Shown here: positions 1-11,481 of the stretch, piece after piece
How the letters are laid out: each line of letters opens with the position of its first letter
How positions within the stretch are numbered: the first letter of the stretch is position 1
Assembly: GCA_900175165.2 (NCBI GenBank)
Contig: FWWN02000608.1
Coordinates: 1-64,000 of the forward strand
Source: Rhizomucor pusillus
Taxonomy: Eukaryota > Mucoromycota > Mucoromycetes > Mucorales > Lichtheimiaceae
DNA: 64,000 nucleotides
Direction: 5' to 3'
Program-made: the position numbers and the translations under genes
Notes under the pieces: generated by a model
The model's input: only the letters and a program-made list of their open reading frames with translations
Told to the model about the DNA's origin: nothing
Databases searched by the model: none

Positions 1-109
1 AACTTGCCTCTCTCCCAATACCCTCCTTCGTTATGTCAGCAAATAGGAAAAGAAATTGTAATAAAAAAAGCGCATCCAAGCCTTTTTTTTTTCATCTTTC
101 TTCAGAGCG

Positions 110-480
110 GTTGCCTATTATGACATTTGTCCAAGCATTTATAAGAATGTCCAACAATCTCCTTAAAATCACTTAGCCTGAAGCTGTTAAAAGCTTCACT
201 GATCCGGGTCATCAATGTTTCCTTCTCGAGAAATCTGTTGCGTTTCACTTTACTTTTGACTACTGACTAGAATTGCTCAATTGGATTGAGCTCAGGAGAA
301 TATGATGGCAAATAAGCGCAGCGGTAACCGCGAGATTCTACGTATTTTGCTATGTCCTCTGATGTATGGATAGGAGCATTATCCATCACGAGGTAGTGAC
401 CTTTCATGTGTGGATACTGATCCATTTCATCCATTGTGGCTTTTAGAAAGCTGATATAGTGTATTATCCAAAGAGGCCAA
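110..480 (-). pseudogene. Tc1/mariner-type transposase relic (DDE C-terminal part)
   Basis: Read on the minus strand, the stretch carries the second half of a Tc1/mariner (DDE_3-type) transposase. It has the catalytic-Asp context VMDNAPIH, followed about 30 residues later by LPSYSPELNPIEQ, which holds the final acidic residue. The codon after IEQF is TAG at 267-269, where the family normally has Trp, so one substitution has broken the frame. Reading continues past the stop with plausible C-terminal helix residues. Upstream, toward 480-660, similarity becomes patchy and frameshifted. The family assignment rests on the motifs. The limits and terminal inverted repeats were not found. Confidence 0.8.
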
Positions 481-799
481 GACTTGTCCTACAAAACGTT
501 CTTGGCAGCAGCAAAGACGACTTTTACATTTCGTACAACACGAATTTTGTTCTTGCCTTTGGACGAATTTACTTTCCGGAAAGAGTGTATATGCATAAAC
601 AAGGGGTTAATGTTGACTTATATATCGAGATTCATCTGTATTGTCGCCACAAACTGTAAACTTTCCGCGTGGGAATGTATCCTGCTCCGTGCTGTCGTGC
701 GCCAAACAATAGTAACAAAGAAAACCAGCATTTCTCAAAAGATTATGAACCCGCCAATAGAATTTTGTTAAATCCTCATTTCTTACTATAGAATATCCT

Positions 800-1517
800 A
801 CAAGTACAACGGCAGTTAATAAAATCTGGAATTTTTTCCCAAAGTTCTGATCGACAAGTGATCCGGTTACTGCATCGTCAGCTGATAACGATCGTGTAAC
901 CTTTCTGAGGAGTCAGGAACACAGACACAGGAATCGTGAAATCGGAAACAGACAGCACGGTATAAACAATGTCAAGGAAAACAAAAACGTTAACTAGGAT
1001 TGGAGAAGCAGGTCGCGAATATCAATAGATGATGCCGATATGAGTCGCGCTAAATTTCCATGTTAGCTGCCTTAAGCTGCTTACAGCGAAGGATTGATAT
1101 CGAAAGATATGAACTGCTAAATATTTTAGGTTTATTCACAAAGAATGCCCTTATCTGTCACCTAACTCCCCAAAATTCGCAAAGCTGGATCCACTCTCTC
1201 TTGTCCTGGTACGCAGGTGAAACCTGGCCATTAAATGCATGTATCTTGGAACATCTGAATACTTGAACATGTAGAGGTTTGTACCCTTTGCAAGTTGAGT
1301 TGAAGTGCACAAATGTATCATTGTATGCTAAGATACGATATCCTCGAAATAATCAAAACCTCGATTAGGAAGCATAATAGAGCTTTTCGCCCTTGTTCTA
1401 GTATCTTCCTTTCTTTCCTTCTTCTTTTCCCTTTTACTCGACGTAGAACATGCCGATTGATCAATAGTTTATTTATTAAGATGCCATTGCTATATTCTGA
1501 CATGATGATGCATACAT
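800..1517. other. Intergenic, no gene seen
   Basis: No convincing coding frame or structured repeat was seen here. Short open frames lack family motifs. It may include further decayed sequence of the upstream transposon and the 3' region of the first transporter gene. Confidence 0.5.
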
Positions 1518-3137
1518 CTAGAGTTTGTACAAAAAGTTTCTGTCCTCTCGATCTGTCAAACCGAGATTTACATCATAGGTTTGCGACGATGGATTGGCGA
1601 TCCGTCGTTTGTTCTCTCTGACCATCAAAATGCGCAAGATAATAAAGCATGCAATCGTCACAACGTCGCCAACCACAAATACAATCATTCCAGTAAGATA
1701 TCGTGGCTTCTCACGTTCCAGCATCACCAAAGGTCCAATGAATTGGCCAACTGTAGCAGCAGCGACCAAAGTAGCGTTGTAGAAGATCTTTTTGCTGTAT
1801 CCAGATACATTGCTTCCAGTAGTTGCAGGAAACAAGGCCATAGCGCCTCCCATGCCTGCACTGAGGTAGTAACCAAGCAGTTTGACGGCGCCCGTGGGAA
1901 CGCACGCAAGAACCAGACAGCCCGCCAAGCTGATCATGGACATGAGGATACCAGTATACATAATTTGCTGCGTACGTCTAGAGATAAGACCTGCCGCAAG
2001 CGTAAATATGACACCCATAACACCTCCGGGGACCTTGAGGAAGATGGTCGCGGTTGCTGTAAAATCACCCAAACTCTGCAGAAATTGTGCGCCAAAGATG
2101 ACTAGACCGCCGACTTGCAAGTTGCTACTGATCATTCCTAAGGCGATCAGGTAATACCGTGGCTCACTTAATGCTTCGAGGGCATGCTTAGGATTAAACT
2201 TTCTGCTGCGAATGACGGCATTGTCTCGGGTGCGCTCATCAACGATCGTCTCTTGTTCAGGCGTTAGCCTTAGGAGCTTAGATTTTGGGTCGTCCATCAA
2301 AAAGAAGAATGACAGGATGCCTAGAGCTACCGTCACTGCGCCGAATATAATATGATTCCTGTCCGTAATATTCAAAATTTGGCAACCTTTACAAACCTTT
2401 TTTCTTATTTGAGTGAAGTACGTACCATCGCCACATCATGATGCCCTGTTGATTTCCCATATTTGCAATGCCGGCAGTGACAAAGTCAGCGAGCATACCA
2501 CCGAGACCTTGGCACATTGTTATGACACTGAAGTAAAACGCATGGTCTTGTCGTCTGTACAGGTTGGCGACTATCATGTAAATGCATGGTAGACAGGATG
2601 CCTCGAATATTCCAAGGAGGAAACGCAACCCTGCCAATTGCGAGAAAGTCTGACCGACTGCAATGCACAGCATTACAATGCCCCAAATGATGATGCACAC
2701 GCCGAGGTATCTGCCTATCGGGAACCATTGAACGAAGAATTGATTTGGAACTTGGTAAATCAGATATCCTAGATAAAATATAGAGCCAAGCCAGCTAAAT
2801 TGCGAGCCACTGATCCCAGTATCTTGGTAGAATCCGAGAATTGCAGAGATAGCCAAGGCAGATTTATCGGCAAACTAGACGCAGTGTTTTGTTTGTAAAT
2901 CTCGTTTCTTTGCGTATCGGGAGCGAATCCTAAAATACAAAAGAATCTTACTTGAACCATGATGATGCATAGGACAAGCGGTAGAAATAGGAGATCAATT
3001 TTGCGCTGTAGACTTTTCTCAGCTTTGGATTTCTTGTGAAATGTTTCCTGTTTGGAGTCTCGAATACCGTCTTCGACAGTAGTAGAATTATCTTCATAAC
3101 GATTTTGTTCGATCTTCTCCTCGTTATCCGTTGACAT
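1518..3137 (-). CDS. MFS transporter, DAL5-like (copy A of five tandem paralogues)
   Basis: Predicted plasma-membrane major-facilitator permease of the anion:cation symporter (allantoate/nicotinate permease-like) group. Coding exons are 3137-2952, 2874-2426 and 2358-1518, which splice in phase to 491 residues. Introns are GTAAGA..CTAG and GTACGT..ACAG. A charged cytoplasmic N-terminus of about 45 residues precedes the first membrane segment. The second exon carries FADKSALA and then QFSWLGSIFYLGYLIYQ, typical of the DAL5 group, and LYRRQDHAFYFS between later helices. The central loop has SKLLRLTPEQ and the tail has MVRENKRRIA. The substrate cannot be read from sequence. A TATA box lies about 60 bp upstream, and a GTAAACA element lies about 144 bp upstream. 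Confidence 0.93.
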
Positions 3138-3194
3138 GAACGGATATGGTAAATATGGCTACTGTACTGTTGTAACAGGAAGATCGAAAAGATG

Positions 3195-3204
3195 GTTTAT
3201 ATAT
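3195..3204 (-). promoter_or_regulatory. TATA box of transporter copy A
   Basis: The minus strand reads ATATATAAAC about 60 bp before the ATG. A comparable TATA lies at a similar distance upstream of copy B (5493-5500), and TATA-like AT-rich stretches occur before copies C, D and E. Confidence 0.6.
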
Positions 3205-3280
3205 AGATATATCATCTCCAGCCAGTATGCAGCATGTTTCATACGACATCAGCGCGGAATTCCTGGATTATCCATTGTGG

Positions 3281-3290
3281 GTAAACAGGG
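3281..3290 (+). promoter_or_regulatory. Conserved upstream element with GTAAACA core, copy A
   Basis: The block GTAAACAGGG lies 144 bp upstream of the copy A start, with the flank GGAATTCCTGGA just before it. Related blocks occur at almost the same distance in copies C and D. GTAAACA matches the forkhead core consensus; that a forkhead factor binds it is inference. Confidence 0.45.
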
Positions 3291-3824
3291 CAAAATTCTG
3301 GGGACAAACAAAACGTTTCAGTGCATTTAGCTTTATTGTAAGGAATCCTTTCAATTTTCTGGAGATAATATGCTCCATTTATCGAAGAAATACTGTATCA
3401 TTTATTAGAACGTCTTACTGGTACTTGTAGATATCAACCTGCAAATTTCATTGAGGTTCCTGCTCTAATCGCACGGTATGGACAAAAACGCAAATATTTG
3501 TGGATGCACACAGACCTGTTTCAGCCATCATTTCAACTCTAATTAGACATCCATGCCGTATTTGAAACTCCATGGGTGATTGAAATGGAATCATATGACA
3601 TGTCATTTTACTGCAGCTCCAAAGATTGCTCATCAATCACTTACTAGATCATCCGAAGTATCCAATATTGTATATTTAGCAAGAGGAATTATTACTATAC
3701 GTACAATATATTGATGGATTTTTGGGAAAGAGTACCCAGCTGCCTTTCATGATGAAATATTCAAAGTGGTTGTATTGATAGCGCACTGAATTCTACATTG
3801 CTAAGTTGGCTCTACGCTCGCAGC

Positions 3825-5444
3825 TTAAACTTTATATAAAAAGTTCTTATCCTCTTGATCTGTCAAGCCGAGGTTTCCATTGTAGATTTCCGATGGCGGA
3901 TTAGCGATACGTCGTTTGTTTTCTCTGACCATTAGGATACGCAGAATCACCAAGCATACAATTGCCACAGCATTACCAACTGCAAAGATGGTCATCCCAG
4001 TAACGTATCGTGGTTTCTCACGCTCGAGCATCACCAAAGGCCCAATGAATTGGCCAACTGTACCAGCAGCGACCAACGTACCGTTGTAAAAAATTTTTTT
4101 GCTGTATCCTGATACATTGGTTCCAACTGTGGCTGTGAACATGGCATAAGCGCCTCCAATGCCTGCGGTGAGATAGAAACCGAGCAGCTTGATGGGACCA
4201 CTGGGGATAATAGCAAGCATACCGCAGCCTGTCATGCAGACGGTGCACGCGAGAATACAGATGTATATGGTTTGTTGTGTACGCCGGGCTATCAACCCTG
4301 CGGTAAGCGTAAAGAGACTACCCACGACACCGGTAGGAATTTTCAGCAAGATAGACTGGGTGGCTGTAAAATTGCCCAAAGTTTGGATAAACTGTGCGCT
4401 AAAGACATACACACCGCCGACCTGCAGATTGATACCGATCATTCCGAGGGCGATAAGATAGTAGCGTGGTTCGCACAGTGCTTCAATGATATGCTTTAGA
4501 TTAAACTGTTTGTCGCGGATAACAGCGTTGTCTTGTGACCGCAGATCAACAATTCTTTCTTGTTCTGGTGTAAGTCGCAGGAGTTTGGATTTTGGATTGT
4601 CAACCAAGAAGAAGAATGTTAGGATTCCCAGAATTACTGTCAAAGCACCAAAGATAATATGGTTCCTATCGATAACAACTTGTAACGTTAGCAGAAATAG
4701 CAATTTATTGAGGACTAAGAGCAGGACTTACCATCGCCACATCATTATGCCTTTCTGATTTCCAATGTTGGCAATACCGACTGTTACGAGATTACTAAGT
4801 ACAACTCCAATCCCCTGACACATTGTTGCGACACTGAAGTAAAACGCATGCTCTCGCCGTCGATACAGATTGGCGACTATCATGTAGATGCAAGGCAGAC
4901 AGGCTGCCTCGAATATTCCAAGTAGGAATCGCATCGCCGCCAATTGCGAGAATGTTTGACCAAGCGCGGTGAAGAGCATCACAGTGCCCCAAATAGTAAT
5001 GCATATGCCGAGGTATTTGCCAATCGGGAACCATTGGATAAAGAACTGGTTTGGTATTTGGTAGATCAAGTAACCGAGAAAGAATATAGAGCCCAGCCAG
5101 CTGAACTGCGATCCAGTGATGCCTGTATCTTGGTAGATTCCGAGAATTGCAGAGATAGCCAAAGCAGATTTATCAGCGAGCTAAAATATTAAGAGCACAC
5201 CTCGGTTTATACATTGCTGCTGTAAGACGCGGCGGTAAAGCCATGTACAAAATTTAGGTTGCCTTGCCTGAACAGTAACAATGCATATTACAAGCGGTAG
5301 AAACGCTAGATCAATCTTGCGCACAACTTTCTTTTCAGCTTTGGATTCCTGAAGCGACTGCCTGCAATCTTGATCTGCGCCTTCAACATTCGTAGAAATA
5401 TCATCAGGGTGCTTGTATTCAATCTTCTCCTCGTCTTCTGACAT
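3825..5444 (-). CDS. MFS transporter, DAL5-like (copy B)
   Basis: Second tandem permease. Exons are 5444-5268, 5180-4732 and 4665-3825, which give 488 residues. Exons 2 and 3 are exactly 449 and 841 nt, as in copies A, C and E, which shows recent duplication with intron positions retained. The first intron begins GCAAGG rather than GT, so it is a GC-AG intron at the position where the paralogues use GTAAGA, GTATGG, GTAAGT or GTATGC. The motifs match copy A: LADKSALA, QFSWLGSIFFLGYLIYQ, SKLLRLTPEQ and the C-terminal RENKRRIANP. It is probably functional. The substrate is unknown. Confidence 0.93.
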
Positions 5445-6722
5445 GTAATGAGTAATAGCCTATGGCATGGAGTGCGACAGGATCAAGCGATGGTTTATAT
5501 AGAGATAAACCGTCCTCACAATCTGCATGCTCTATCTCCTTTTGGCCATTTATAACAAAGCCCCCCCCCCGTAGAATTCTCAGAGGCGCGTTCCTGTAGA
5601 CGAATCATCACTAGATATAAATAAAGGCTGATCTATGCTACATTTTTCATAGTGTCAATGCATAGATAAGCACTAAACTTTATACAGTAGTTGACAGCGA
5701 ACTGTGTGCAGCTACTAAGAGGTAATACTGCTCAGTCAGCTTCGCTTGGATATAGCCTTTTTAAAGTTGAATACTAGATACAGCAAGCATACAGTGCGCC
5801 AATCTCCAACAAGTTGCAGCTGACTAGATGAAGGCCCAATTAGCTAGACTTGTTTGTGTAACTTGCCTTAAGTGTTGGAACAAGCACGGTCACGATGACC
5901 AGGACATGGGAAGGATTCATCAAAGAGTTAATGCCTGAAGCATAGAGCGTCGATAGTAACAATTGTCAACATAAAGTCAATATGGTATTTTCCATGAGCG
6001 ACTTTTAATTTAATTCTGAAATATCATGAAATTTATCCACCTGCAGATCAGCAGCCAAGTCGAAGCCAGAGAATGATTTACATGAAAATAACAGGCGTAT
6101 ATGAAACAATATCGGAATTTGTATATCATAAGGTAACGCGAAAACTTCTTTTAAGCCATTATTGGACGAAGAAGTAGACTCTCAGACTTCTATTTAGAAG
6201 AAATATTGATGGTGGTCATGCTTTGCGTGATGAAGATACATCCTCCGAAGGATTTTGAATATGCGAAAAATGCTTATTGGTCGTGCTCATAAACTATATC
6301 CTCGGAGCGGAGGATGATGCAAATAAATGGGCGTGGTCCTGATGACCTCTTACTGAACGATTGGCTTTAAACGAAAGATGAACGAGCCTTGCGAACGTAA
6401 ATTGCAGAGCTTTGCAATCTGAATTGAAAACTTCGACAAACGGCAAATCAATTGGGAAAATGTCTGTTGGAAAGTTGATAAATGTAGCTAACCTATTTTT
6501 GAGAAATTTGAAGGCTCTTTTTCCTCGGCAGTTTTGCTTATTGACACGTGGGCATTTCAGCCTGTGATCTTTGATATTGCGTAACATCGTGGCGAGCGAA
6601 ATGATATTAGAAGACTGTATAGCACAAGAACAATGGCATGTAATCAGCTGTCCAGTGTTTATTTTAGAGTAGTATGTACAATGGTATTTTGATCAACGAT
6701 GGACAAGACGTCAATGCAACAA
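5445..6722. other. Spacer between transporter copies B and C
   Basis: About 1.3 kb with a short poly-C run near 5562-5571. No open frame shows a recognisable domain. It contains the copy B promoter at its left end. Confidence 0.5.
5493..5500 (-). promoter_or_regulatory. TATA box of transporter copy B
   Basis: The forward strand reads GTTTATAT, so the minus strand reads ATATAAAC, about 50 bp before the ATG and embedded in the same GATGGTTTATATA context as copy A. Confidence 0.55.
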
Positions 6723-8334
6723 TTAAACTTTATACAAAAAGTTCCTGTCTTCTTGGTCTGTTAAATCAAGGTTTACGTCGTAGATTTCTGGCGGTGGACT
6801 GGCAATACGTCGCTTGTTTTCTCTAGCGATCATGATGCGTATGATTACTAAGCATACAATCGCTACGGCATTGCCAACCGAGAATACTATTAATCCAGTA
6901 AGGTATCGCGGCTTCTCACGATCCAGCATCACCAAAGGTCCAATGAATTGACCGAGCGTATTAGCCGCTGTCATTGTAGTATTGTAAAAGATCTTTTTAC
7001 TGTATCCCGAGACGTTGCTTCCAACAATGGTAGCAAACATGGCTGAAGATCCAAAAGCGGCCAAGCTGAGGTAGTATCCAAGTAATTTGACGGTGCCGCT
7101 GGGAATGCAAGCTAGAACAAGGCAACCTGATAAACTGATCAAGCACATAAAGATGCCGGTATATACCGTTTGCTGGGTGCGTCTTGCAATCAAGCCTGCC
7201 ATAAGCGTCGTCAAAAAGGTAGCGGCGCCACCCGGGATTTTGAACAAGATAGACTCGGTCGCCGTAAAGTTGCCCATAACCTGGATTAACTGTACGCTAA
7301 AGACGAGTATGCCACCAGCTTGCATGTTGACGCCAATCATACCCAGTATGATGAGATAATAGCGTAGTTCACCCAATGCTTCAGTAATATGCTTTGGATT
7401 GAACCTTTTGTTGCGAACAAAAGCATTGTCTTGTGTGCGCAGATCAACAATGTGCATCTCTTCCGGCGTGAGTCGTAGGAGCTTAGATCTCGGATTGTCA
7501 ACCAGAAAAAAGCACGTCAGGATACCCAGCGCTACTGTCAGTGCTCCAAAGATAATGTGGTTCCTGTCAACAGCGGTTTTTGTAACATTAGCGAAACAGG
7601 AACTACATCCTAAAGTGTAAGAACACCTACCATCGCCACATCGGTATGCCTCCTCTGTTTCCCATGGTGGAAACACCAGCAGCTACGAGATTGCCTAACG
7701 CAGCTCCTACTCCCTGGCTCATGGTCGCGAAACTGAAATAATAAGGATGCTCCCGTCGCCGATACAGGTTAGCGATAATAACGTAGATGCAAGGTAGATT
7801 GGCTGCCTCGAAGAATCCAAGGAGGAAACGTAATGCTGCCAATTGCGAAAATGTTCGACCAAGTGCAGTAAAGAGCATCACACCGCCCCAGAGGGTGATA
7901 CATGTGCCGAGATATCTTCTTATTAGGAACCATTGAACAAAGAACTGGTTTGGGATTTGGTAGAGCAGGTAACCGAGAAAGAATATAGAGCCTAGCCAGC
8001 CGAACTGTGAACCAGTGATGCCTGTGTCTTGGTAAATTCCGAGAACTCCAGATATAGCCAATGCAGATTTATCAGCAGTCTAAAAGAAATATTGCTTTGT
8101 TCATAAGTGTTTATACGTAATGGTAGCAAGACCGAAAAAGAAAATGTACCATACTTGAAGCATTCCAATGCACAGCACAAATGGGAGAAATATGATATTG
8201 ATTTTGCGCACCAGCTTCCTTTCAGCTTTGGATATTTGAGAAACCTCCTTGCTGGAGCCTTGGGTTTCGTCCTCAATAGCTGTAGAGGTATCAGAATACT
8301 TTTGTTCAGTCTTCTCCTCCTCGTGTGCTGACAT
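6723..8334 (-). CDS. MFS transporter, DAL5-like (copy C)
   Basis: Third tandem permease. Exons are 8334-8155, 8079-7631 and 7563-6723, which splice in phase to 489 residues with GT-AG introns. The charged N-terminus is followed by TADKSALA, QFGWLGSIFFLGYLLYQ, LYRRREHPYYFS and SKLLRLTPEEM, and it ends in LTDQEDRNFLYKV like its relatives. It is closest to copy D: both have REHPYYF and the same end of the third exon. That suggests C and D are the youngest pair. The substrate is unknown. Confidence 0.93.
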
Positions 8335-9245
8335 GCATAAATGAAAATATTGAGTGAACGGTAGATTAATCTTCGATTTTTATACACATTGTGCACAGCT
8401 TCTCTAGCTTCAGCGTTCCGGCTGCCATCAGAAGATCTCCAGAAAGAATTTCTGGACCATCCCTTTGCGGGTAAACAAGGCTAAGACGATTACAAACAAA
8501 AGCTCCATGCAGTATTCAATCTGTTTTTCTAAGGGCGAGCAAACAGACTATCAGGTTGAAAGCAAGAATCCTAAATCTGGCTAGCACATGTTGTTGGCTA
8601 TATTAGGGGAACCGTCTTCTAGCGAGATAGAGGGATGAATCATCTTGAAACACTCACGTTGGTTATACAACGCTTCGTGTAAATATTTACTAATATATGA
8701 TCGTGTTTCAGCCATCATCTGAGTTTTATGATGTCCTATGCATCATGATTATGGACGCAGTAAGGATGATTGTGAATGCTTGATGGTTGCTTTGGATCGA
8801 CATGTAAGAGTTATTAAATATGCTCAGAGTTCTGCTTTGGTTCTGATACTTTGCTTTCGCTTATTTTTTTCCGTTGCAAGAAGAATGCTAAAAATTATAT
8901 CCAAGCATCCAACGTGTAAATTATTATCATATTGTGCGTTAGGATCATGCCATTTTTGTTAGAATACTATGCATGCTTGAAAAATCGACAAGTAAAATAA
9001 TCTTGCATTGCTTTAAACTTGTACATATGTTACATACAAGAAATTTGTATCATCGTGATCTGTCAAGTTGAGTCTTAGACCAAAGAGGACTGGTGGAACC
9101 CGAAATCCATCAACGTATATTTATATTTACAACAGGAGATTCTGCTCCTTTCTTCCTTTATCTCTTGATCTAACGGCGTGTAATCAGCTTTGTAATACTT
9201 TATTCGGTAGAATATTATATAGGACATTTTCGGTCGTCATAACAA
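8335..9245. other. Spacer between transporter copies C and D
   Basis: Contains the copy C promoter region. Otherwise it is AT-rich with no supported gene. Confidence 0.5.
8471..8480 (+). promoter_or_regulatory. Conserved upstream element with GTAAACA core, copy C
   Basis: GTAAACAAGG lies 137 bp upstream of the copy C start, preceded by a diverged version of the same flank (TTTCTGGACCATCC) seen at copy A. Confidence 0.45.
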
Positions 9246-10853
9246 TTAAAATTTATACAAAAAGTTCCTGCCTTCTTGGTCTGTTAAATCAAGGTTTACG
9301 TCGTAGATTTCTAGCGGTGGACTGGCAATACGTCGCTTGTTTTCTCTAACGATTATGATGCGCATAATCACTAAGCATACAACCGCCACGGCATTGCCAA
9401 CCGAAAATACTATTAATCCAGTAAGGTATCGCCGCTTCTCACGATCCAGCATCACCAAAGGTCCAATGAATTGCCCGAGCATATTAGCCGCTGTCAGTGT
9501 CGTGTAGATATATGTATCCCGATACATTGCTTCCAATAATTGTGGCAAACATAGCTGAAGATCCGAAGGCACTCATGCTAAGGTAGTAACCAAGCAATTT
9601 GACAGCACCGTCAGGGATGCAAGCGAGAACGAGGCAGCCTACTAGACTAATCGTGCACATAAGGATGCCGGTGTAGGTAGTCTGCTGTGTACGTCTTGCA
9701 ATCAAGCCTGCGATAAGCGATGTGAAAAGAGCGGCGGCGTTGCCTGGGCTTTTCAGCAAGATAGACTCGGTTGCTGTAAAGTTGCCAATAGTCTGGATTA
9801 ACTGTACGCTGAAGAGGAGCAAACCACCAAATTGCATATTAACACCCATCATCCCCAGGATGATTAGTAACGTGGTTCGCACAGTGCTTCAGTAACATGC
9901 TTTGGATTAAATTTTCTGTTACGTATCACAGCGTTGTCTTGTGTGCGCAAATCGACAATCTTCTCTTGCTCCGGTGTAAGCCTCAAGAGTTTAGATTTCG
10001 GATTGTCCACCATAAAGAAAATTGTCAGAATGCCCGTTGCTACTGTCACTTCACCAAAGATAAAGTGATTCCTGTCGGTATTGATCTTTAATGTTAGCGT
10101 AGCCCGACTGTCACCATTATAGAAATGATGTAATTGCATCTACCATCGCCACATTGCTATGCCCCGCCTGTTTCCCAATAGTAGAAACGCCAGCAGCTAC
10201 GAGGTTAGCAAGGATGGCCCCGATTCCATGACAAACATTTGCGAAACCGAAATAATACGGATGCTCCCGTCGTCGATAGAGATTGGAGATGATAACATAG
10301 GTCCATGGTAGGGTAGCCGCCTCAAACGTCCCAAGAAGGAAACGCAGTGCCGCCATCTGTGAGAAGGTACGACCAAGCGCAGTGAAAAGCATCACAGCGC
10401 CCCAAATGGTGACGCATGCGCCGAGATATCTTCTTAGCGGGAACCATTGGACAAAGAACTGGTTTGGAATTTGGTAGACCAAGTAACCGAGAAAGAATAT
10501 AGAGCCTAGCCAGCTGAACTGTGATCCATTGATGCTGATATCTTGATATATTCCTAGAACAGCAGACATACTCAAGGCAGATTTATCAGCAATCTAAAAA
10601 GAAATATGCACAGCCTAGTTAATAATCCAGTGTTATACTGGTGACAGCAAGGCAAAAACAAAACTTACCTGAATGATGGCAATGCATATCACAAATGGCA
10701 GGAATGCAGCGTTAATCTTGCGCACCAGCTTCCTCTCAGCCTTGGATATGTGATGTGTTGCTTGCTCTTTTTGGTGGATTCCCTCTTCGACAATGCTATG
10801 GAATTATCATCAGAATGCTTTTGCTGGTTGATTTCCTTCTCCACACCTGACAT
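9246..10853 (-). pseudogene. Broken MFS transporter (copy D)
   Basis: The fourth paralogue has the same three-exon plan but is interrupted by three frame-changing lesions relative to its sisters. One lies in exon 1 near 10798-10804, where the reading frame must shift to reach the conserved SKAERKLVRKI. The second is a 4-nt deletion near 9869, just after ALCEPRY, which creates an immediate TAA. The third is an 11-nt deletion near 9507-9520 that removes the SKKIFYN segment after NVSGY. All other motifs remain readable, so the decay looks recent. The gene cannot give a full permease unless the assembly is wrong at all three places. Confidence 0.88.
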
Positions 10854-10995
10854 CTATGGACAAAACCATCGTACGAACGGTACAATCGATGATTATTTAT
10901 ACACAGTATAGTTTCTAAAATTTCAGCGCGCCACACGCCGTCTGGCTATTGTCATGAGTGCAACCCGCGGGTTTCTTGGAGCGTATTCTTTGTGA

Positions 10996-11005
10996 GTAAA
11001 CAAGG
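10996..11005 (+). promoter_or_regulatory. Conserved upstream element with GTAAACA core, copy D
   Basis: GTAAACAAGG lies 143 bp upstream of the copy D start, followed by CAAAA as at copy A. The promoter block has outlived the coding frame. Confidence 0.4.
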
Positions 11006-11344
11006 CAAAAACTCGACGCAAACAAAGGTTTAATGGCAATTTCAATAAATTCAGCATAGCTTCCTTTATTAAGAAACGGAAAAGAGAAGATGAATAAAGT
11101 ATGATCGTATCAAAGCTACATCAGCATCCGGAAATCGGCTACTTCAAAGCTAAATCTTTGGTAGCAAAATGCTGACTTTTGTCGTTGCCCTATCAAACTT
11201 TCATCTAGAGAGCCGGTTGACACTATGCTTCAATCATTTGTAAAGTAGAGGGATCCATTATGAAACACTCACGCCTTATTTACGGACGTACCTAAGAGTG
11301 GCGTTTCAAGCAGCAGCTTCAGCCTATGTATGGCGTGTGTGTCT

Positions 11345-11365
11345 CTGTGTGTGTGTGTGTGTGTG
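11345..11365. repeat. GT dinucleotide microsatellite
   Basis: A run of about ten GT units, in the spacer downstream of copy E. Confidence 0.85.
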
Positions 11366-11481
11366 CATCACAGCTATGCGGTAGATGTTTGTATTTGTCA
11401 TATCATGTTGTGCAACTATTTTGACATACAGTAATAGTATAGTACTTAGCAAAAAAAAAAAAGGGCAATCTTGGCTAATAT

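Larger units (their letters stand above)
3138..3824. other. Spacer between transporter copies A and B
   Basis: Holds the copy A promoter (TATA and GTAAACA block). The remainder is AT-rich, with no supported gene. Confidence 0.5.
10854..11481. other. Spacer between transporter copies D and E
   Basis: Contains the copy D promoter block and a GT microsatellite at about 11345-11365. No gene seen. Confidence 0.5.

Noticed and set aside
484..771. A 95-codon plus-strand frame at the left edge
   Set aside because: It is opposite the decayed minus-strand Tc1/mariner sequence and has no motif of its own.
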